Assembly: GCF_000425385.1 (NCBI RefSeq)
Contig: NZ_AUDI01000001.1
Span: 496,001 to 560,000, forward strand
DNA: 64,000 nucleotides
From: Pseudoduganella violaceinigra DSM 15887
GTDB taxonomy: Bacteria > Pseudomonadota > Gammaproteobacteria > Burkholderiales > Burkholderiaceae_D
Reading direction: 5' to 3'
Shown piece after piece: positions 9,817-18,972 of the stretch (within the stretch, counting starts at the first letter, position 1; every line of letters begins with the position of its first letter). Below the pieces are notes generated by a model, which saw only the letters and a list, made by a program, of their open reading frames with translations, did no database searches and had not been told where the DNA came from. Made by a program: the position numbers and the translations under genes.

Positions 9817-11451
9817 ATGTTGCGACTAAATGAAATCAAACTACCGTTAGACCACCAGGAATCGGAGCTGGGGCAAGCTATCCTCGCCCGCCTGCAAATT
9901 TCCCCTCAGCAGTTGCTGGGCTTTACCGTCTACAAACGTAGCTATGATGCGCGCAAAAAGGCGAATATTTCGCTTATTTACTCGGTTGATATCGAAACGA
10001 CCGACGACGCCGGCATCTTGGCGCGCCGCAGCGACGACAAGCACCTGATGCCCACGCCCGATATGGCCTATAAGTTCGTGGCCCATGGGGTGAACGCCGC
10101 CGGCCGGCAGCCGCGCCCGGTGGTCATCGGCATGGGTCCCTGCGGCCTGTTCGCCGGCCTGATCCTGGCCCAGATGGGTTTGAACCCCATCATCCTGGAA
10201 CGCGGCAAAACCGTGCGTGAGCGCACCAAGGACACGTTCGGCTTCTGGCGCAAGCGCGAGCTGAACCCGGAGTCCAACGTGCAGTTCGGCGAAGGCGGCG
10301 CGGGCACCTTCTCGGATGGCAAACTGTACAGCCAGATCAGCGACCCCAAGCACTACGGTCGCAAGGTGCTGACCGAGTTCGTCAAATCCGGTGCGCCGGA
10401 AGAAATCATCTATGTCAGCAAGCCGCACATCGGCACCTTCCGCCTGGTGAAGATGGTGGAAAACATGCGCGAAGAAATCACGGCCCTGGGCGGTGAGATC
10501 CGCTTCGAGCAGCGCGTGACCGACTTCGACATTCGCGAAGAAAACGGCGTGCGCCAGATGCACGGCCTGCAACTGGCAAGCGGCGAATATATCGAAACAA
10601 AGCATGTGGTGCTGGCCATCGGCCACAGCTCGCGCGACACCTTCGAGACCCTGTACGAGCGCGGCGTGTACGTCGAAGCCAAGCCGTTTTCGATCGGTTT
10701 CCGGGTCGAGCACCCGCAGTCGCTGATCGACCAGTGCCGTTTCGGCCCGAATGCCGGCCACCCTATCCTGGGCGCCGCCGACTACAAGCTGGTGCATCAC
10801 GCCAGCAATGGCCGCGCCGTGTACAGCTTCTGCATGTGCCCCGGCGGCACCGTGGTAGCGGCCGCATCGGAACCGGGCCGTGTGGTCACCAACGGCATGT
10901 CGCAATATTCGCGCGCCGAGCGCAATGCCAACAGCGCCGTCGTAGTCTCGATCAGCCCCGAGGAGGATTATCCGGGCCACCCGCTGGCCGGCATCGAGCT
11001 GCAGCGCCGCTTGGAAGAGCAAGCCTATGTGCTAGGCGGCTCCAATTACAATGCGCCAGGCCAACTGATGGGTGACTTCGTCGCCGGCCGCCCCTCCACC
11101 GAACTGGGCGGTGTGACGCCATCGTTCAAGCCGGGCATCACCATGACCGATCTGGCCACCATTCTGCCCGACTACGCCGTGGTAGCTTTGCGCGAAGCTT
11201 TCCCAGCCTTCGACAAGCAGGTCAAGGGCTACTTCAAGCACGACGCCGTGCTGACCGGCCTGGAGACCCGCACCTCCTCGCCGATCCGCATCAAGCGCAA
11301 TAACCACGACCTGCAGAGCCTAAACACGCGCGGCCTGTTCCCGGCCGGCGAAGGCGCGGGCTACGCCGGCGGCATCCTGTCGGCCGGCGTCGACGGCATC
11401 AAGGTGGCGGAGGCGGTTGCGCTGTCGATGCAGGCGGCCGATAAGGCCTGA
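9817..11451 (+). CDS. NAD(P)/FAD-dependent oxidoreductase (COG2509-type)
   Basis: A 544-residue cytoplasmic flavoprotein of the uncharacterised FAD-dependent dehydrogenase family. An N-terminal region of about 95 residues (MLRLNEIKLPLDH...VYKRSYDARKKANISLIYSV) precedes the dinucleotide-binding motif PVVIGMGPCGLFAGLILAQM. Conserved ERGKTVRERT, NVQFGEGGAGTFSDGKL and the C-terminal FAD motif GLFPAGEGAGYAGGILSAG follow. The frame can be extended to TTG 9799, but ATG 9817 has GGAAAGG 5 nt upstream. The substrate is unknown. It separates the two receptor modules and is read on the opposite strand. Confidence 0.88.
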   Translation: MLRLNEIKLPLDHQESELGQAILARLQISPQQLLGFTVYKRSYDARKKANISLIYSVDIETTDDAGILARRSDDKHLMPTPDMAYKFVAHGVNAAGRQPRPVVIGMGPCGLFAGLILAQMGLNPIILERGKTVRERTKDTFGFWRKRELNPESNVQFGEGGAGTFSDGKLYSQISDPKHYGRKVLTEFVKSGAPEEIIYVSKPHIGTFRLVKMVENMREEITALGGEIRFEQRVTDFDIREENGVRQMHGLQLASGEYIETKHVVLAIGHSSRDTFETLYERGVYVEAKPFSIGFRVEHPQSLIDQCRFGPNAGHPILGAADYKLVHHASNGRAVYSFCMCPGGTVVAAASEPGRVVTNGMSQYSRAERNANSAVVVSISPEEDYPGHPLAGIELQRRLEEQAYVLGGSNYNAPGQLMGDFVAGRPSTELGGVTPSFKPGITMTDLATILPDYAVVALREAFPAFDKQVKGYFKHDAVLTGLETRTSSPIRIKRNNHDLQSLNTRGLFPAGEGAGYAGGILSAGVDGIKVAEAVALSMQAADKA

Positions 11452-11478
11452 GCTTCTGAGGCTCCAGCCTTCACAGGG

Positions 11479-12261
11479 CTATTTCCCGCCCTTGCCGAGC
11501 GGCGCGTTCTTGACCGTACTCAGGTTGGCGCGCCTGATCTGGTCTGCCGCAAGGTCCCCTTCCAGTTTGCTTTCCGCATTGCGCGTGGCAACGAATTGCT
11601 CGGTCGATTTATGCCAGGCCTGATAGGCAGCGGTTGTCGCGGTAGCTGCCTCTCCCTCCTGCCTGGATACGGCGCGGTAGACTTTGTCCAAGTGGGCAAT
11701 GGCCTGGTCATACTCGGGCTGGTTCATCAGGCGAGAAATATCCTGCGGGATGCGCTTGCCAGGCGGCAACGCATCACCCAGGTTCTGGACAAAGCCGTTG
11801 TAGCACTTCTGCCATTCCCCGTGGGCCTTTTCGAGCCTGACGATCTCGTCGTTGGTTTTTGATTGCGCCGGGAACTCCGGCCGCGCGCAATGGAAGGCGC
11901 CGCTGGTCAGATCCCGCCCATCGTAGCCGCCAGTCCAGAAAGCGATGTCCTTGTGGCGCGCCTCGCGCTGGGCCATGGTGTCGAGTGCCGCGGCGGCTTC
12001 CTGGTTCCCTGCCGCCGCCGCCTTGCCGAACCAGTTGCGCGCCTGGGCCAGGTCGACGCCACCCGCTTCGCCGTACCAGTACATTTCGCCAAGGTGGAAT
12101 TGCGCCTCCGCGTTACCGCCATTGGCCAGCTTGGTGAACAGCGCCTGCGCCTGCGGGTAAGCTTTGTTTTCCAACAGCTTGTTGGCATCGGCCAGCTCGT
12201 CGGCCAAGGCCGGGCCGCCCAGCGCGACCGCCAGGCACAGCAATAGGGCCTTTACTTTCAT
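11479..12261 (-). CDS. Secreted Sel1/TPR-type repeat protein, module B
   Basis: A 260-residue protein with signal peptide MKVKALLLCLAVALGGPALA and two Sel1-like repeats (AKLANGGNAEAQFHLGEMYWYG-type unit near residue 45, AQARNWFGKAAAAGNQEA next). Its C-terminal half carries two Cys and LPPGKRIPQDISRLM. It is the paralogue of 5265-6059, with the same position after a TonB receptor and its terminator. The ribosome site is GGGGAG. It is convergent with the FAD oxidoreductase, 27 bp away. Confidence 0.75.
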   Translation of the reverse strand: MKVKALLLCLAVALGGPALADELADANKLLENKAYPQAQALFTKLANGGNAEAQFHLGEMYWYGEAGGVDLAQARNWFGKAAAAGNQEAAAALDTMAQREARHKDIAFWTGGYDGRDLTSGAFHCARPEFPAQSKTNDEIVRLEKAHGEWQKCYNGFVQNLGDALPPGKRIPQDISRLMNQPEYDQAIAHLDKVYRAVSRQEGEAATATTAAYQAWHKSTEQFVATRNAESKLEGDLAADQIRRANLSTVKNAPLGKGGK

Positions 12262-12281
12262 TTTGCATCTCCCCAGAAAAG

Positions 12282-12311
12282 AAAAAACCGCGACCTAGGC
12301 CGCGGTTTTTT
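12282..12311 (-). terminator. Intrinsic terminator of TonB receptor B
   Basis: AAAAAACCGCG pairs with CGCGGTTTTTT around a CCTAGG core (one mismatch). Same place and nearly same sequence as the terminator at 6081-6110. Confidence 0.8.
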
Positions 12312-12323
12312 GAGCAAGTCACA

Positions 12324-15300
12324 TTAGAACTTATGGTTGTATTCCACCGTCAACTTGACCGAGCGCGAGTCAGCGAAAGTGCGCGCTTCACCGTAGTTCG
12401 CCAGGATGCCATGGCCGGAGCCGTCGTCGTAGGCTTCACGGCGGCCGGTCACTGCTTCCGAATTGAACACGTTGAACACGTCCATTTTGAACGCCAGGCC
12501 CTTCACATAGCTAGGCGAGTAAGTCAGGTTCAGGTCCAAGCGCTTCTCGGTCGGCAGGCGGCCCAGGGAGCCGCGTGGAGCCGGCTTGCCATTGCACCAG
12601 AAGTATTCGGCGCCATAACCAGGGCCGCCATAGATACCCGAAATCGGTTCGAATTTCAAACCGTTCTCTGCATCAACATCCGTGCCCAGGCAAACTTTTG
12701 GACGACCCGACTGGACCAGGGCATTACCGCCCACCGACACCTCCGGCGTCAGCTGGTAGAAGCCGAACATTTTCAGCTGGTGCTTACGGTCGTTGGGCAG
12801 CAGGCCGTTGGTATTCGCCGCGAATTCAGGGAAGTCCCAGCCAGCCGACGTACCAACGTCTGCCTGCTGCGTATCGGAACGGGTTTGGCCTTCCATATTA
12901 CCCTTGCTACGCGACAGGGTGTAGTTGACACGGCCATACCAGCCGTTGCGCAGCGGGTGCTCGACGAACATGTCCAGCGCGAAGTACTTACGCTCGGCTT
13001 TCGGCTGGCCCGTTTCGGCAGCGGTGAAGTGCGCCCACTGGCCCTTGCCGCTGACGATCGGGTTGCCGGCGGCGTCGTGGCCATCAACCCACACGGTTAC
13101 ATCGCGGCCCGGATTGAAAATGTAGCAGTTCATATAGTCTTTGGAAACTACAGGAATGCCATTTTTCAAAGCGAAATCATAGAGCATACGGGTGTCGCAG
13201 CTATCGTCGATACCGGCGCCCAGCTTACGATAGGTGCCTTTCACGCCGAAGTTCAGGTCCGGACTCCAGGCTTTTTCGAAGCCCAGGGTCAGTTCATCCT
13301 GGTAATTTGGCTTCAGGTCACGCGTGACCACCGATTGCGGGTTTTTGTGGGCGCCGGTCTCGCCGTCAGGAGACTGCGCCGTGTTGATCGCATTCAGGCC
13401 GGTTGGCACACCCGTGGCCGGATCGATGCCGGTGTAGGTGAAGTCCTGGTCAGTCAAGGTCGAGCGGGATGCCGCACGTGCAGCCACTTGGCCCGGCAAT
13501 TGCAGGTAATAACGGCCAGCACTACCGTACACCTTCAGCGATGCGTCGCCATTCACGTCCCAGGAAGCGGACAGGCGCGGGGCGACCTGATGCTTCATGT
13601 TGATGAACTTGTCCCCGTCACCGGTAGTATTGCTGTATGCCTCGTTACGCAGGCCGCCGGTAAGCAGCAGGTTCTTGGTGACTTGCCAGCGGTCTTCGAT
13701 GTACTGCGCGGTCTGGTCGGCCTTGGCATCTGTGACGGAGCTGAATACGCGTTGACGCGCATAGTAACCGCTGGTGCCGAAGCCACCGAAGTTACATACA
13801 ACTGCCGGACGACCGTTCGACAGATTGTTTTGCGAGCACTCGGAGCCTGGATCAACCCTGCGGTAGGTCCAGGCAGAACCGCCGGAAGTCGCTTGGCCGG
13901 CGCTGGTGATGTCCATCTTGTTGGAATCCAGGCCGCCGCGGATGGTGTGGTCGCCCAGCTTGTATTCCAGGTCAAGGCGGAAGGAATTCACCTTGTCTTC
14001 GCCCGGACGGCTCAGGTTACCAGGGAACGGATTGTAGGATTTGTACAGGCCTTGCGCATCCAGCGATGGCACGCGCTTGGACACGGACGGCACGGTCACC
14101 GACGGCGGAACGGACGAACCGGCGGCACCGTATTCGTACTCCACGCCGCGCTCGGACTTCAGCTGGCCATACAAGGCGGTCAGGGTCAGGTCGTCGGTCA
14201 GGTTGCCGATGTACTTCAACATATTGACCTTAGCGCCTGGGTTGCCCGGATTAATACCGAGGGAGCCAGGATTCTTGGTCATCAGCTGGGAGTACAGGGT
14301 GTTGTTTGGCGAGCCGTCCAGCGCTGCCAAAGCTGCGGCCTTGTCGGCGCCATTCAGGGAGTAACCGTAACGGTGGATGCGCTCACGCCAATCGTCCCCT
14401 GCCGACGTAAATTCAAAACGATGGTTATCGGTTACCTGGAAGTCAACCTTGCCAACCCAACGGTTTTCCAGACTACGGCGCGCGCGCCAGCCGTCACGTT
14501 CGATGGTGGTCGCGTCGGAACCCAGCTGCAGGTTGTTCTGCTTGTTGATGGTCTGGTCGGCAGCAAAGAACATGAACAGCTTGTCCTTGATGATCGGACC
14601 GCCCATGTAGGCGCCATACTGGTAAGTGTTGGTCTCATCCAAGTCGCGGCGGAAATGCAGCTTGCCGTCGGTACCTTTATTGGATGGATCGCCCGTCATT
14701 TCGTAATAGATGTTCTTACGCTTGGAACGCAGGCGGTTCGGCTCGACGCTGTACATCGCGCCGGCTTCCCAGTTGTTGGTACCGGACTTGGTGGTAACGT
14801 TCATCACACCGCCGATCGAACGGCCGAACTCGGCGCCGAAACCGCCGGTCATCACGGAAGCCTGTTGGATCGCGCCGAATGGCAGTTCCATCGAGCCCAG
14901 CTGGGTCAGCGGATTGGTGATTGCGAAACCGTTCAGGTAGAAGGCGTTTTCAGATGCGCCACCACCGCCGAACGATGCACCACCGTATGCCGTGTCAGCC
15001 TTGGTCGTGTTCGGCGCCAGCAGTACAATCGAGTTCAGGTTGGGCTGCATCGGCAACTTGGCCAATTCCTTGGCGCTGAATACCGCGCCGTTATTCGTGT
15101 TCGACACGTCGATACGGGAGCGGCGACCGGTTACCTGCACGGCGGACACGGAGCCGAACGAAGCGTTGGCGCCTTGGCCCGCCAGGACCTCCACTTCGGA
15201 AGTGCTGGCCACCGCGTTGTTGCGCAACAGTTCGACTTTATAGCGGCCCGGCGGCAGGGCGGTGGCTTGGTAACGACCATTGGCCCCTACCTCCGCCGTA

Positions 15301-15482
15301 CGTTTCAGCCCGGTCTCGACGTTGGTCATGACCACCGAAGCACCGGCCGGCGTTTCCACCGTACCGTAGACATTACCGGTAGCGCTCGACTGTGCCATTG
15401 CCGGGTTCACCATCGCTACCCCCAGGGCACCGGTCGCGAAGGCCAGCGTCAAGGCGCGCGCAATTACAGTTTTTCTCAACAT
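12324..15482 (-). CDS. Oar-like TonB-dependent receptor with N-terminal carboxypeptidase-regulatory-like domain, module B
   Basis: A 1052-residue paralogue of receptor A. The signal peptide (MLRKTVIARALTLAFATGA to AMAQ) is nearly identical to that of A. Next come a CarboxypepD_reg-like domain (TGNVYGTVETPAGA, ALPPGRYKVELLRN), a plug (NLNSIVLLAPNTTKADTAYG, GASENAFYLNGFAITNPLTQ, GFGAEFGRSIGGVMNVTTKSG) and a barrel ending VKLTVEYNHKF. The plug is strongly conserved while extracellular loops differ, as expected if the two import different ligands. The start is ATG 15482 with AGGAAT upstream; the longer frame begins in the leader. Confidence 0.92.
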   Translation of the reverse strand: MLRKTVIARALTLAFATGALGVAMVNPAMAQSSATGNVYGTVETPAGASVVMTNVETGLKRTAEVGANGRYQATALPPGRYKVELLRNNAVASTSEVEVLAGQGANASFGSVSAVQVTGRRSRIDVSNTNNGAVFSAKELAKLPMQPNLNSIVLLAPNTTKADTAYGGASFGGGGASENAFYLNGFAITNPLTQLGSMELPFGAIQQASVMTGGFGAEFGRSIGGVMNVTTKSGTNNWEAGAMYSVEPNRLRSKRKNIYYEMTGDPSNKGTDGKLHFRRDLDETNTYQYGAYMGGPIIKDKLFMFFAADQTINKQNNLQLGSDATTIERDGWRARRSLENRWVGKVDFQVTDNHRFEFTSAGDDWRERIHRYGYSLNGADKAAALAALDGSPNNTLYSQLMTKNPGSLGINPGNPGAKVNMLKYIGNLTDDLTLTALYGQLKSERGVEYEYGAAGSSVPPSVTVPSVSKRVPSLDAQGLYKSYNPFPGNLSRPGEDKVNSFRLDLEYKLGDHTIRGGLDSNKMDITSAGQATSGGSAWTYRRVDPGSECSQNNLSNGRPAVVCNFGGFGTSGYYARQRVFSSVTDAKADQTAQYIEDRWQVTKNLLLTGGLRNEAYSNTTGDGDKFINMKHQVAPRLSASWDVNGDASLKVYGSAGRYYLQLPGQVAARAASRSTLTDQDFTYTGIDPATGVPTGLNAINTAQSPDGETGAHKNPQSVVTRDLKPNYQDELTLGFEKAWSPDLNFGVKGTYRKLGAGIDDSCDTRMLYDFALKNGIPVVSKDYMNCYIFNPGRDVTVWVDGHDAAGNPIVSGKGQWAHFTAAETGQPKAERKYFALDMFVEHPLRNGWYGRVNYTLSRSKGNMEGQTRSDTQQADVGTSAGWDFPEFAANTNGLLPNDRKHQLKMFGFYQLTPEVSVGGNALVQSGRPKVCLGTDVDAENGLKFEPISGIYGGPGYGAEYFWCNGKPAPRGSLGRLPTEKRLDLNLTYSPSYVKGLAFKMDVFNVFNSEAVTGRREAYDDGSGHGILANYGEARTFADSRSVKLTVEYNHKF

Positions 15483-15638
15483 ATCTATTCCTAAAGTAAG
15501 CAGTTTCCAGCAAGCAGCAAGTGGATCACACCAGCACAAGCCGTCTCATCGTTGATTTTTATTTCGACTACTTAAGGTTGTCTCGCACACTCCGCGAGTG
15601 CGGGAATCATTTACAGGTAGGCTGATTCCAGCACGCTT

Positions 15639-15668
15639 ATGGGAGCATGCCATTTACCAATCCGTCAA
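15639..15668 (-). promoter_or_regulatory. Promoter of TonB receptor B (extended -10 type)
   Basis: Minus strand TTGACG (15663-15668), 18-bp spacer, TCCCAT (15639-15644), with TG one base before the -10, the same geometry as module A. The downstream block ACCTGTAAATGATT is shared with module A. Confidence 0.45.
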
Positions 15669-15943
15669 TAAATTAGTCACCAACGTTGCTTCTAAGGAAT
15701 ATATGGACTAGAAGGAATGTATTCAAATATCGAGGAAATACGCGAAGTTACGCATAATTGCCGCGCCTTCTGTATGCAGGCCTTGCGCCCGGAGGGCACC
15801 ATCGTTACTTCCTTTATGAAATTTACACAAAATTAACCGCACTATTTTCTGCAAAATCTGAATTAAGTTTTCCACAATTCAAGCTTACTTTATCAATAAT
15901 TTTTATTGCGCCGCGTCTGGGCTGGGCAGAGGCAGGTGCTACA

Positions 15944-15957
15944 TTGATAAGAATCAA
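15944..15957. promoter_or_regulatory. Perfect FNR/ANR-type box
   Basis: TTGATAAGAATCAA matches the FNR consensus TTGAT-N4-ATCAA in all ten conserved positions. It lies between the histidine kinase 3' end and receptor B, about 460 bp upstream of the receptor start. No -10 at the usual spacing is seen on either side, so its target is unclear. Confidence 0.4.
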
Positions 15958-16035
15958 AGATACAAAAAAATCACGCCGGAAAGACGTTACCAAACTGCAA
16001 CGTTGTGTTTACACAACCAATAAGATCGATGCCAT

Positions 16036-17379
16036 TCAGCCCGGTGGCCGGTCGAATTTAACGTCGAGCGGCAAGCGCAGATGGAAGCGGCAGCCTTGGC
16101 CCGGTTCGCTGTGCACTTCCACGGCGCCGCCCAATTGCTGCATGATGGTGTAGACGATATGCATGCCCAGGCCCGAGCCGCCCTGCCCGCGTTTGGTGGT
16201 GAAGAAGGGTTCGAAAATCCGTTCGCGCACGCCGGGCGCCAGCCCCACGCCCTGGTCGATGAAATCCATCTCCAGCCAGCCGCCGGCCGCGCTGGCGCGC
16301 ACGGTCACCGGGCCGCCCTGCCCGTCCGGGTAAGCGTGGCGCGCGGCGTTCATCAGCAGGTTCGACAGCACTTGGGAGAACTTCCCGGGCGGCAGGCGCG
16401 GCCGCAGCAGCTGGTCCACCTCCACCGCCACCCTGATGCCGGCCTTGCGCAGCTCCGGACTGTGGGCCGACACCACGCCCTGCACATAGTCCTTCAGCAC
16501 CAGTGTGCTGACGTGCTCGCTCCCCTGGTCCACCGCCAGCTGCTTGAAATTGCCGATCAAATCGGCGGCCCGGTGCAAATTCTGCTCGATCAGCGCCGCC
16601 GCGTCGTTCAGGCGCGCGGCCAGGTTGACCAGGTCGGAGCGGCTGACCTTGGGCGCCTCTAGCGACTGCACCAGCTGCGCCGTATAGCTGCTCATGGCCG
16701 AGGCCGCCGTCAACGCCACCCCCACCGGCGTGTTCACCTCATGCGCCACGCCGGCCACCAGCGCCCCCAGCGCCGCCATCTTTTCCTGCTCCATCAGGCT
16801 GGCCTGGGCGGCGCGCAAGGCTTCCGTGCGGCGCGTGACTTTTTCCTCGAGCACATGCTCGCGATCCTGGTGCTGCAGTTCCGCCGCCGCGCGCGCCGTG
16901 AAGATCGATAGCAGCGACAGCGCCAGCAGGCGCTTGTTTTCATCGATCGGCTTGGTGTCGATGGCCGACAGGATGCCCAGCGTGCGGCCCTCGGTGTCGA
17001 CCAGGGGCATGCCCAGGTAGCTTTCCGCCTGCATCTCCACCAGCAGCGTATCGAGCGGGTAGTCCTGCTGGATGCCGCTGCCGTGGAAGCACATGCTCTG
17101 GCAGGTGACGTCCTGGCAGGGCGTGTGTTCCAGGCTGTAATCCATATTCGGCAGGAAGTCCGCGCCGCCCCAGACCGCCAGCGTGCGGATGCCCTCGTGG
17201 CCGTCCGGCATGCGGATCACGCGGCCGGCGATGACATAGGTCACATCCAGCGCCGCCGCCAGGTCGCGTACCAGGACACGGAAGAATTCCTCGCCGCTGG
17301 CGCGCGCCGTGGAGTCGGTGATCGCGCGCAATGCCGCTTCGGCCAGGATGCGGGCGTCATTGGCGTCGAATAATTCCAT
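16036..17379 (-). CDS. GAF-domain sensor histidine kinase
   Basis: A 447-residue soluble histidine kinase. A GAF domain (about residues 14-168) contains a Cys-rich stretch HTPCQDVTCQSMCFHGSG. A coiled-coil helix follows, then the H-box GALVAGVAHEVNTPVG (His213) and an HATPase domain with N (LLMNAARHAY), G1 (DFIDQGVGLAPG), F (IFEPFFTTK) and G2 (GSGLGMHIVY) boxes. No membrane segment is present. It starts 9 bp after the HD-GYP regulator gene, with GGAG upstream, so the two form an operon and probably a kinase-regulator pair. Confidence 0.9.
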   Translation of the reverse strand: MELFDANDARILAEAALRAITDSTARASGEEFFRVLVRDLAAALDVTYVIAGRVIRMPDGHEGIRTLAVWGGADFLPNMDYSLEHTPCQDVTCQSMCFHGSGIQQDYPLDTLLVEMQAESYLGMPLVDTEGRTLGILSAIDTKPIDENKRLLALSLLSIFTARAAAELQHQDREHVLEEKVTRRTEALRAAQASLMEQEKMAALGALVAGVAHEVNTPVGVALTAASAMSSYTAQLVQSLEAPKVSRSDLVNLAARLNDAAALIEQNLHRAADLIGNFKQLAVDQGSEHVSTLVLKDYVQGVVSAHSPELRKAGIRVAVEVDQLLRPRLPPGKFSQVLSNLLMNAARHAYPDGQGGPVTVRASAAGGWLEMDFIDQGVGLAPGVRERIFEPFFTTKRGQGGSGLGMHIVYTIMQQLGGAVEVHSEPGQGCRFHLRLPLDVKFDRPPG

Positions 17380-17388
17380 GGCGGGCTC

Positions 17389-18930
17389 CTAGTGCGGCGG
17401 GTGGCGGCGGTACAGGTCCTGCAGGTAGGCGCTGTGCTGCAGCAGCACAGCGGCCAGCGCCGGATCGAAGCGCGTGCCGCTGCCGTCGCGCACCTCGTCC
17501 AGCGCTTCCTGCAGGCTGTGCGCCGGCCGGTAGCTGCGCGGGCTCACCATGGCGTCGACAAAGTCGGCCAGCGCCGTGATGCGCGCGTCCAGGCTGATGC
17601 CGGCGCCCTGCAAGCCCTGCGGGTAGCCCGCGCCATCCCAGCGCTCATGGTGCTCGTGGGCGATGCGCGCCGCCAGGCGCAGCACCGGTTGCGGCGAAGC
17701 GGACAGCATATGCCAGCCGATATCGCTGTGGCCCTGCATGCACAGGCGCTGCTGCGCGTTGAGCGGGCCGGGCAGCTTGAGGATCTCGTCCGGGATGCCG
17801 GCATGGCCGATATCGTGCAGCGGCGCGGCGCGGCGCAGCTGGCGCACGGCGCCGGGCGGCATGCCGGCCGCTTCGCCCAGCATGGCGGCGATTTCGCCGA
17901 CCCGTTCCACGTGCCCGCCGGACGCCGCCGAGCGGCTTTCCAGCGCCTGGCCGAGGATGTGGATGATGGCTTCCTGGGTCGCCTCCGACTCTTCGCGCGC
18001 CAGCAGGCGCTCGTAGGTGATGGCGACATTGGCCGCGAACAGGCCCAGCAGTTCGCGCTCCCCGCCGTCGATCGCGTCGCTGAAGGACATGTACAGCAAG
18101 CTCTCATTGCCGTCGCGCGTGCGGTAGTAGCAGGCGTAGTACAGCGGGCCGTCATGGTCGGCCTGCTCCGCCATGCAGCGCAGGAAGGCTTCGCGCACGG
18201 GCGCCGGCAGGTGGTCCAGGGTTTCCTGCGGCGCCAGGCCGGCATAGGCATCGGTCACGGCCAGCACCTGCAGGCGGCCCGGCTGGCGCGCGGCGGCGTA
18301 GGCGTTCATGCGGCTGGCGCAGACGCCTTCGGCCTGCCGTCCCAGCAGCGCGGCGGCCTGCTCCAGCACGGCCGACCCGAAATGGGGCAGGTTGTCCGAA
18401 TCGCCGACCTGGGTGATGGCATCGATCGAGCGGCGCAGCCCCTGCCGGGCGCGCTCGATCCGCATCAGGTCGCGGTAGCCGCGCAGGCCCGAAAAGAACA
18501 CGGCGCTGAGCTTGGCGTGCGTCAGCTCGGTCTTCTCGCGGTAGTCGTTGATATCGTAGGCTTTCAGCACCAGCGCCTGCGGCGCCTGGCCCGGCTGGCC
18601 GGTGCGCAGCACGATGCGCACATGGCGGTCGCCCAGCTCTTCGCGGATATAGTGCACCAGGTCCAGTCCGGCATGCTCCGACTCCATCACGACGTCGAGC
18701 AGGATCAGGGCGAACTGGCCGGGGCGGGAGAGCTGCCGGCGCGCTTCAGCGGCGGAATAGCAGTGGGAAAAGCGGACTTGGCGGCCGTCGAATTCGAAAT
18801 CGGCCATCACCAGTTCCGTCACCTGGTGCACAGCTTGCTCATCGTCAACAACGAGGATGTCCCACGGGGGAAGCGCCGCGCACGGAGCGGGCTTGTCATC
18901 GTCGTCGAACAACATTGCGTCATCAACCAT
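17389..18930 (-). CDS. REC-DUF3369-HD-GYP response regulator (putative cyclic-di-GMP phosphodiesterase)
   Basis: A 513-residue protein. A receiver domain (about residues 24-140) has the acidic pair VVDDE and phospho-acceptor in LILLDVVM (Asp79). A DUF3369 sensor-like region follows (about 155-315), then an HD-GYP domain with LHDIGHAGIPDEI (His372-Asp373) and HHERWDGAGYP. HD-GYP proteins hydrolyse cyclic-di-GMP, and the signature residues are intact. ATG 18930 is preferred over GTG 18942 because GGGG lies 8 nt upstream of it. The gene precedes the GAF histidine kinase and follows corA by about 40 bp; a TATAAT at 18962-18967 could start a separate transcript. Confidence 0.92.
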   Translation of the reverse strand: MVDDAMLFDDDDKPAPCAALPPWDILVVDDEQAVHQVTELVMADFEFDGRQVRFSHCYSAAEARRQLSRPGQFALILLDVVMESEHAGLDLVHYIREELGDRHVRIVLRTGQPGQAPQALVLKAYDINDYREKTELTHAKLSAVFFSGLRGYRDLMRIERARQGLRRSIDAITQVGDSDNLPHFGSAVLEQAAALLGRQAEGVCASRMNAYAAARQPGRLQVLAVTDAYAGLAPQETLDHLPAPVREAFLRCMAEQADHDGPLYYACYYRTRDGNESLLYMSFSDAIDGGERELLGLFAANVAITYERLLAREESEATQEAIIHILGQALESRSAASGGHVERVGEIAAMLGEAAGMPPGAVRQLRRAAPLHDIGHAGIPDEILKLPGPLNAQQRLCMQGHSDIGWHMLSASPQPVLRLAARIAHEHHERWDGAGYPQGLQGAGISLDARITALADFVDAMVSPRSYRPAHSLQEALDEVRDGSGTRFDPALAAVLLQHSAYLQDLYRRHPPH

Positions 18931-18961
18931 GCCCAGCCCCACGAGAGCTTGTTTATTGTAA

Positions 18962-18967
18962 ATTATA
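18962..18967 (-). promoter_or_regulatory. Consensus -10 hexamer before the HD-GYP gene
   Basis: A perfect TATAAT on the minus strand in the short corA/HD-GYP gap, about 32 bp before the chosen start. No good -35 at 16-18 bp is seen, so this is a weak promoter call. Confidence 0.35.
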
Positions 18968-18972
18968 TACCG

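Larger units (their letters stand above)
15483..16035. promoter_or_regulatory. Intergenic control region upstream of TonB receptor B
   Basis: About 550 bp. The part at 15483-15668 is the receptor leader and promoter, homologous to 9212-9400. The rest (15669-16035) is AT-rich and holds no gene I can support. It contains a perfect FNR-type box (15944-15957) and a poly-A stretch. The histidine kinase gene ends at 16036 and reads into it from the right without an obvious terminator. Confidence 0.5.

Noticed and set aside
15758..16153. 131-codon forward ORF before the histidine kinase 3' end
   Set aside because: It has no ribosome site and no recognisable sequence, and it ends antisense inside the kinase gene.
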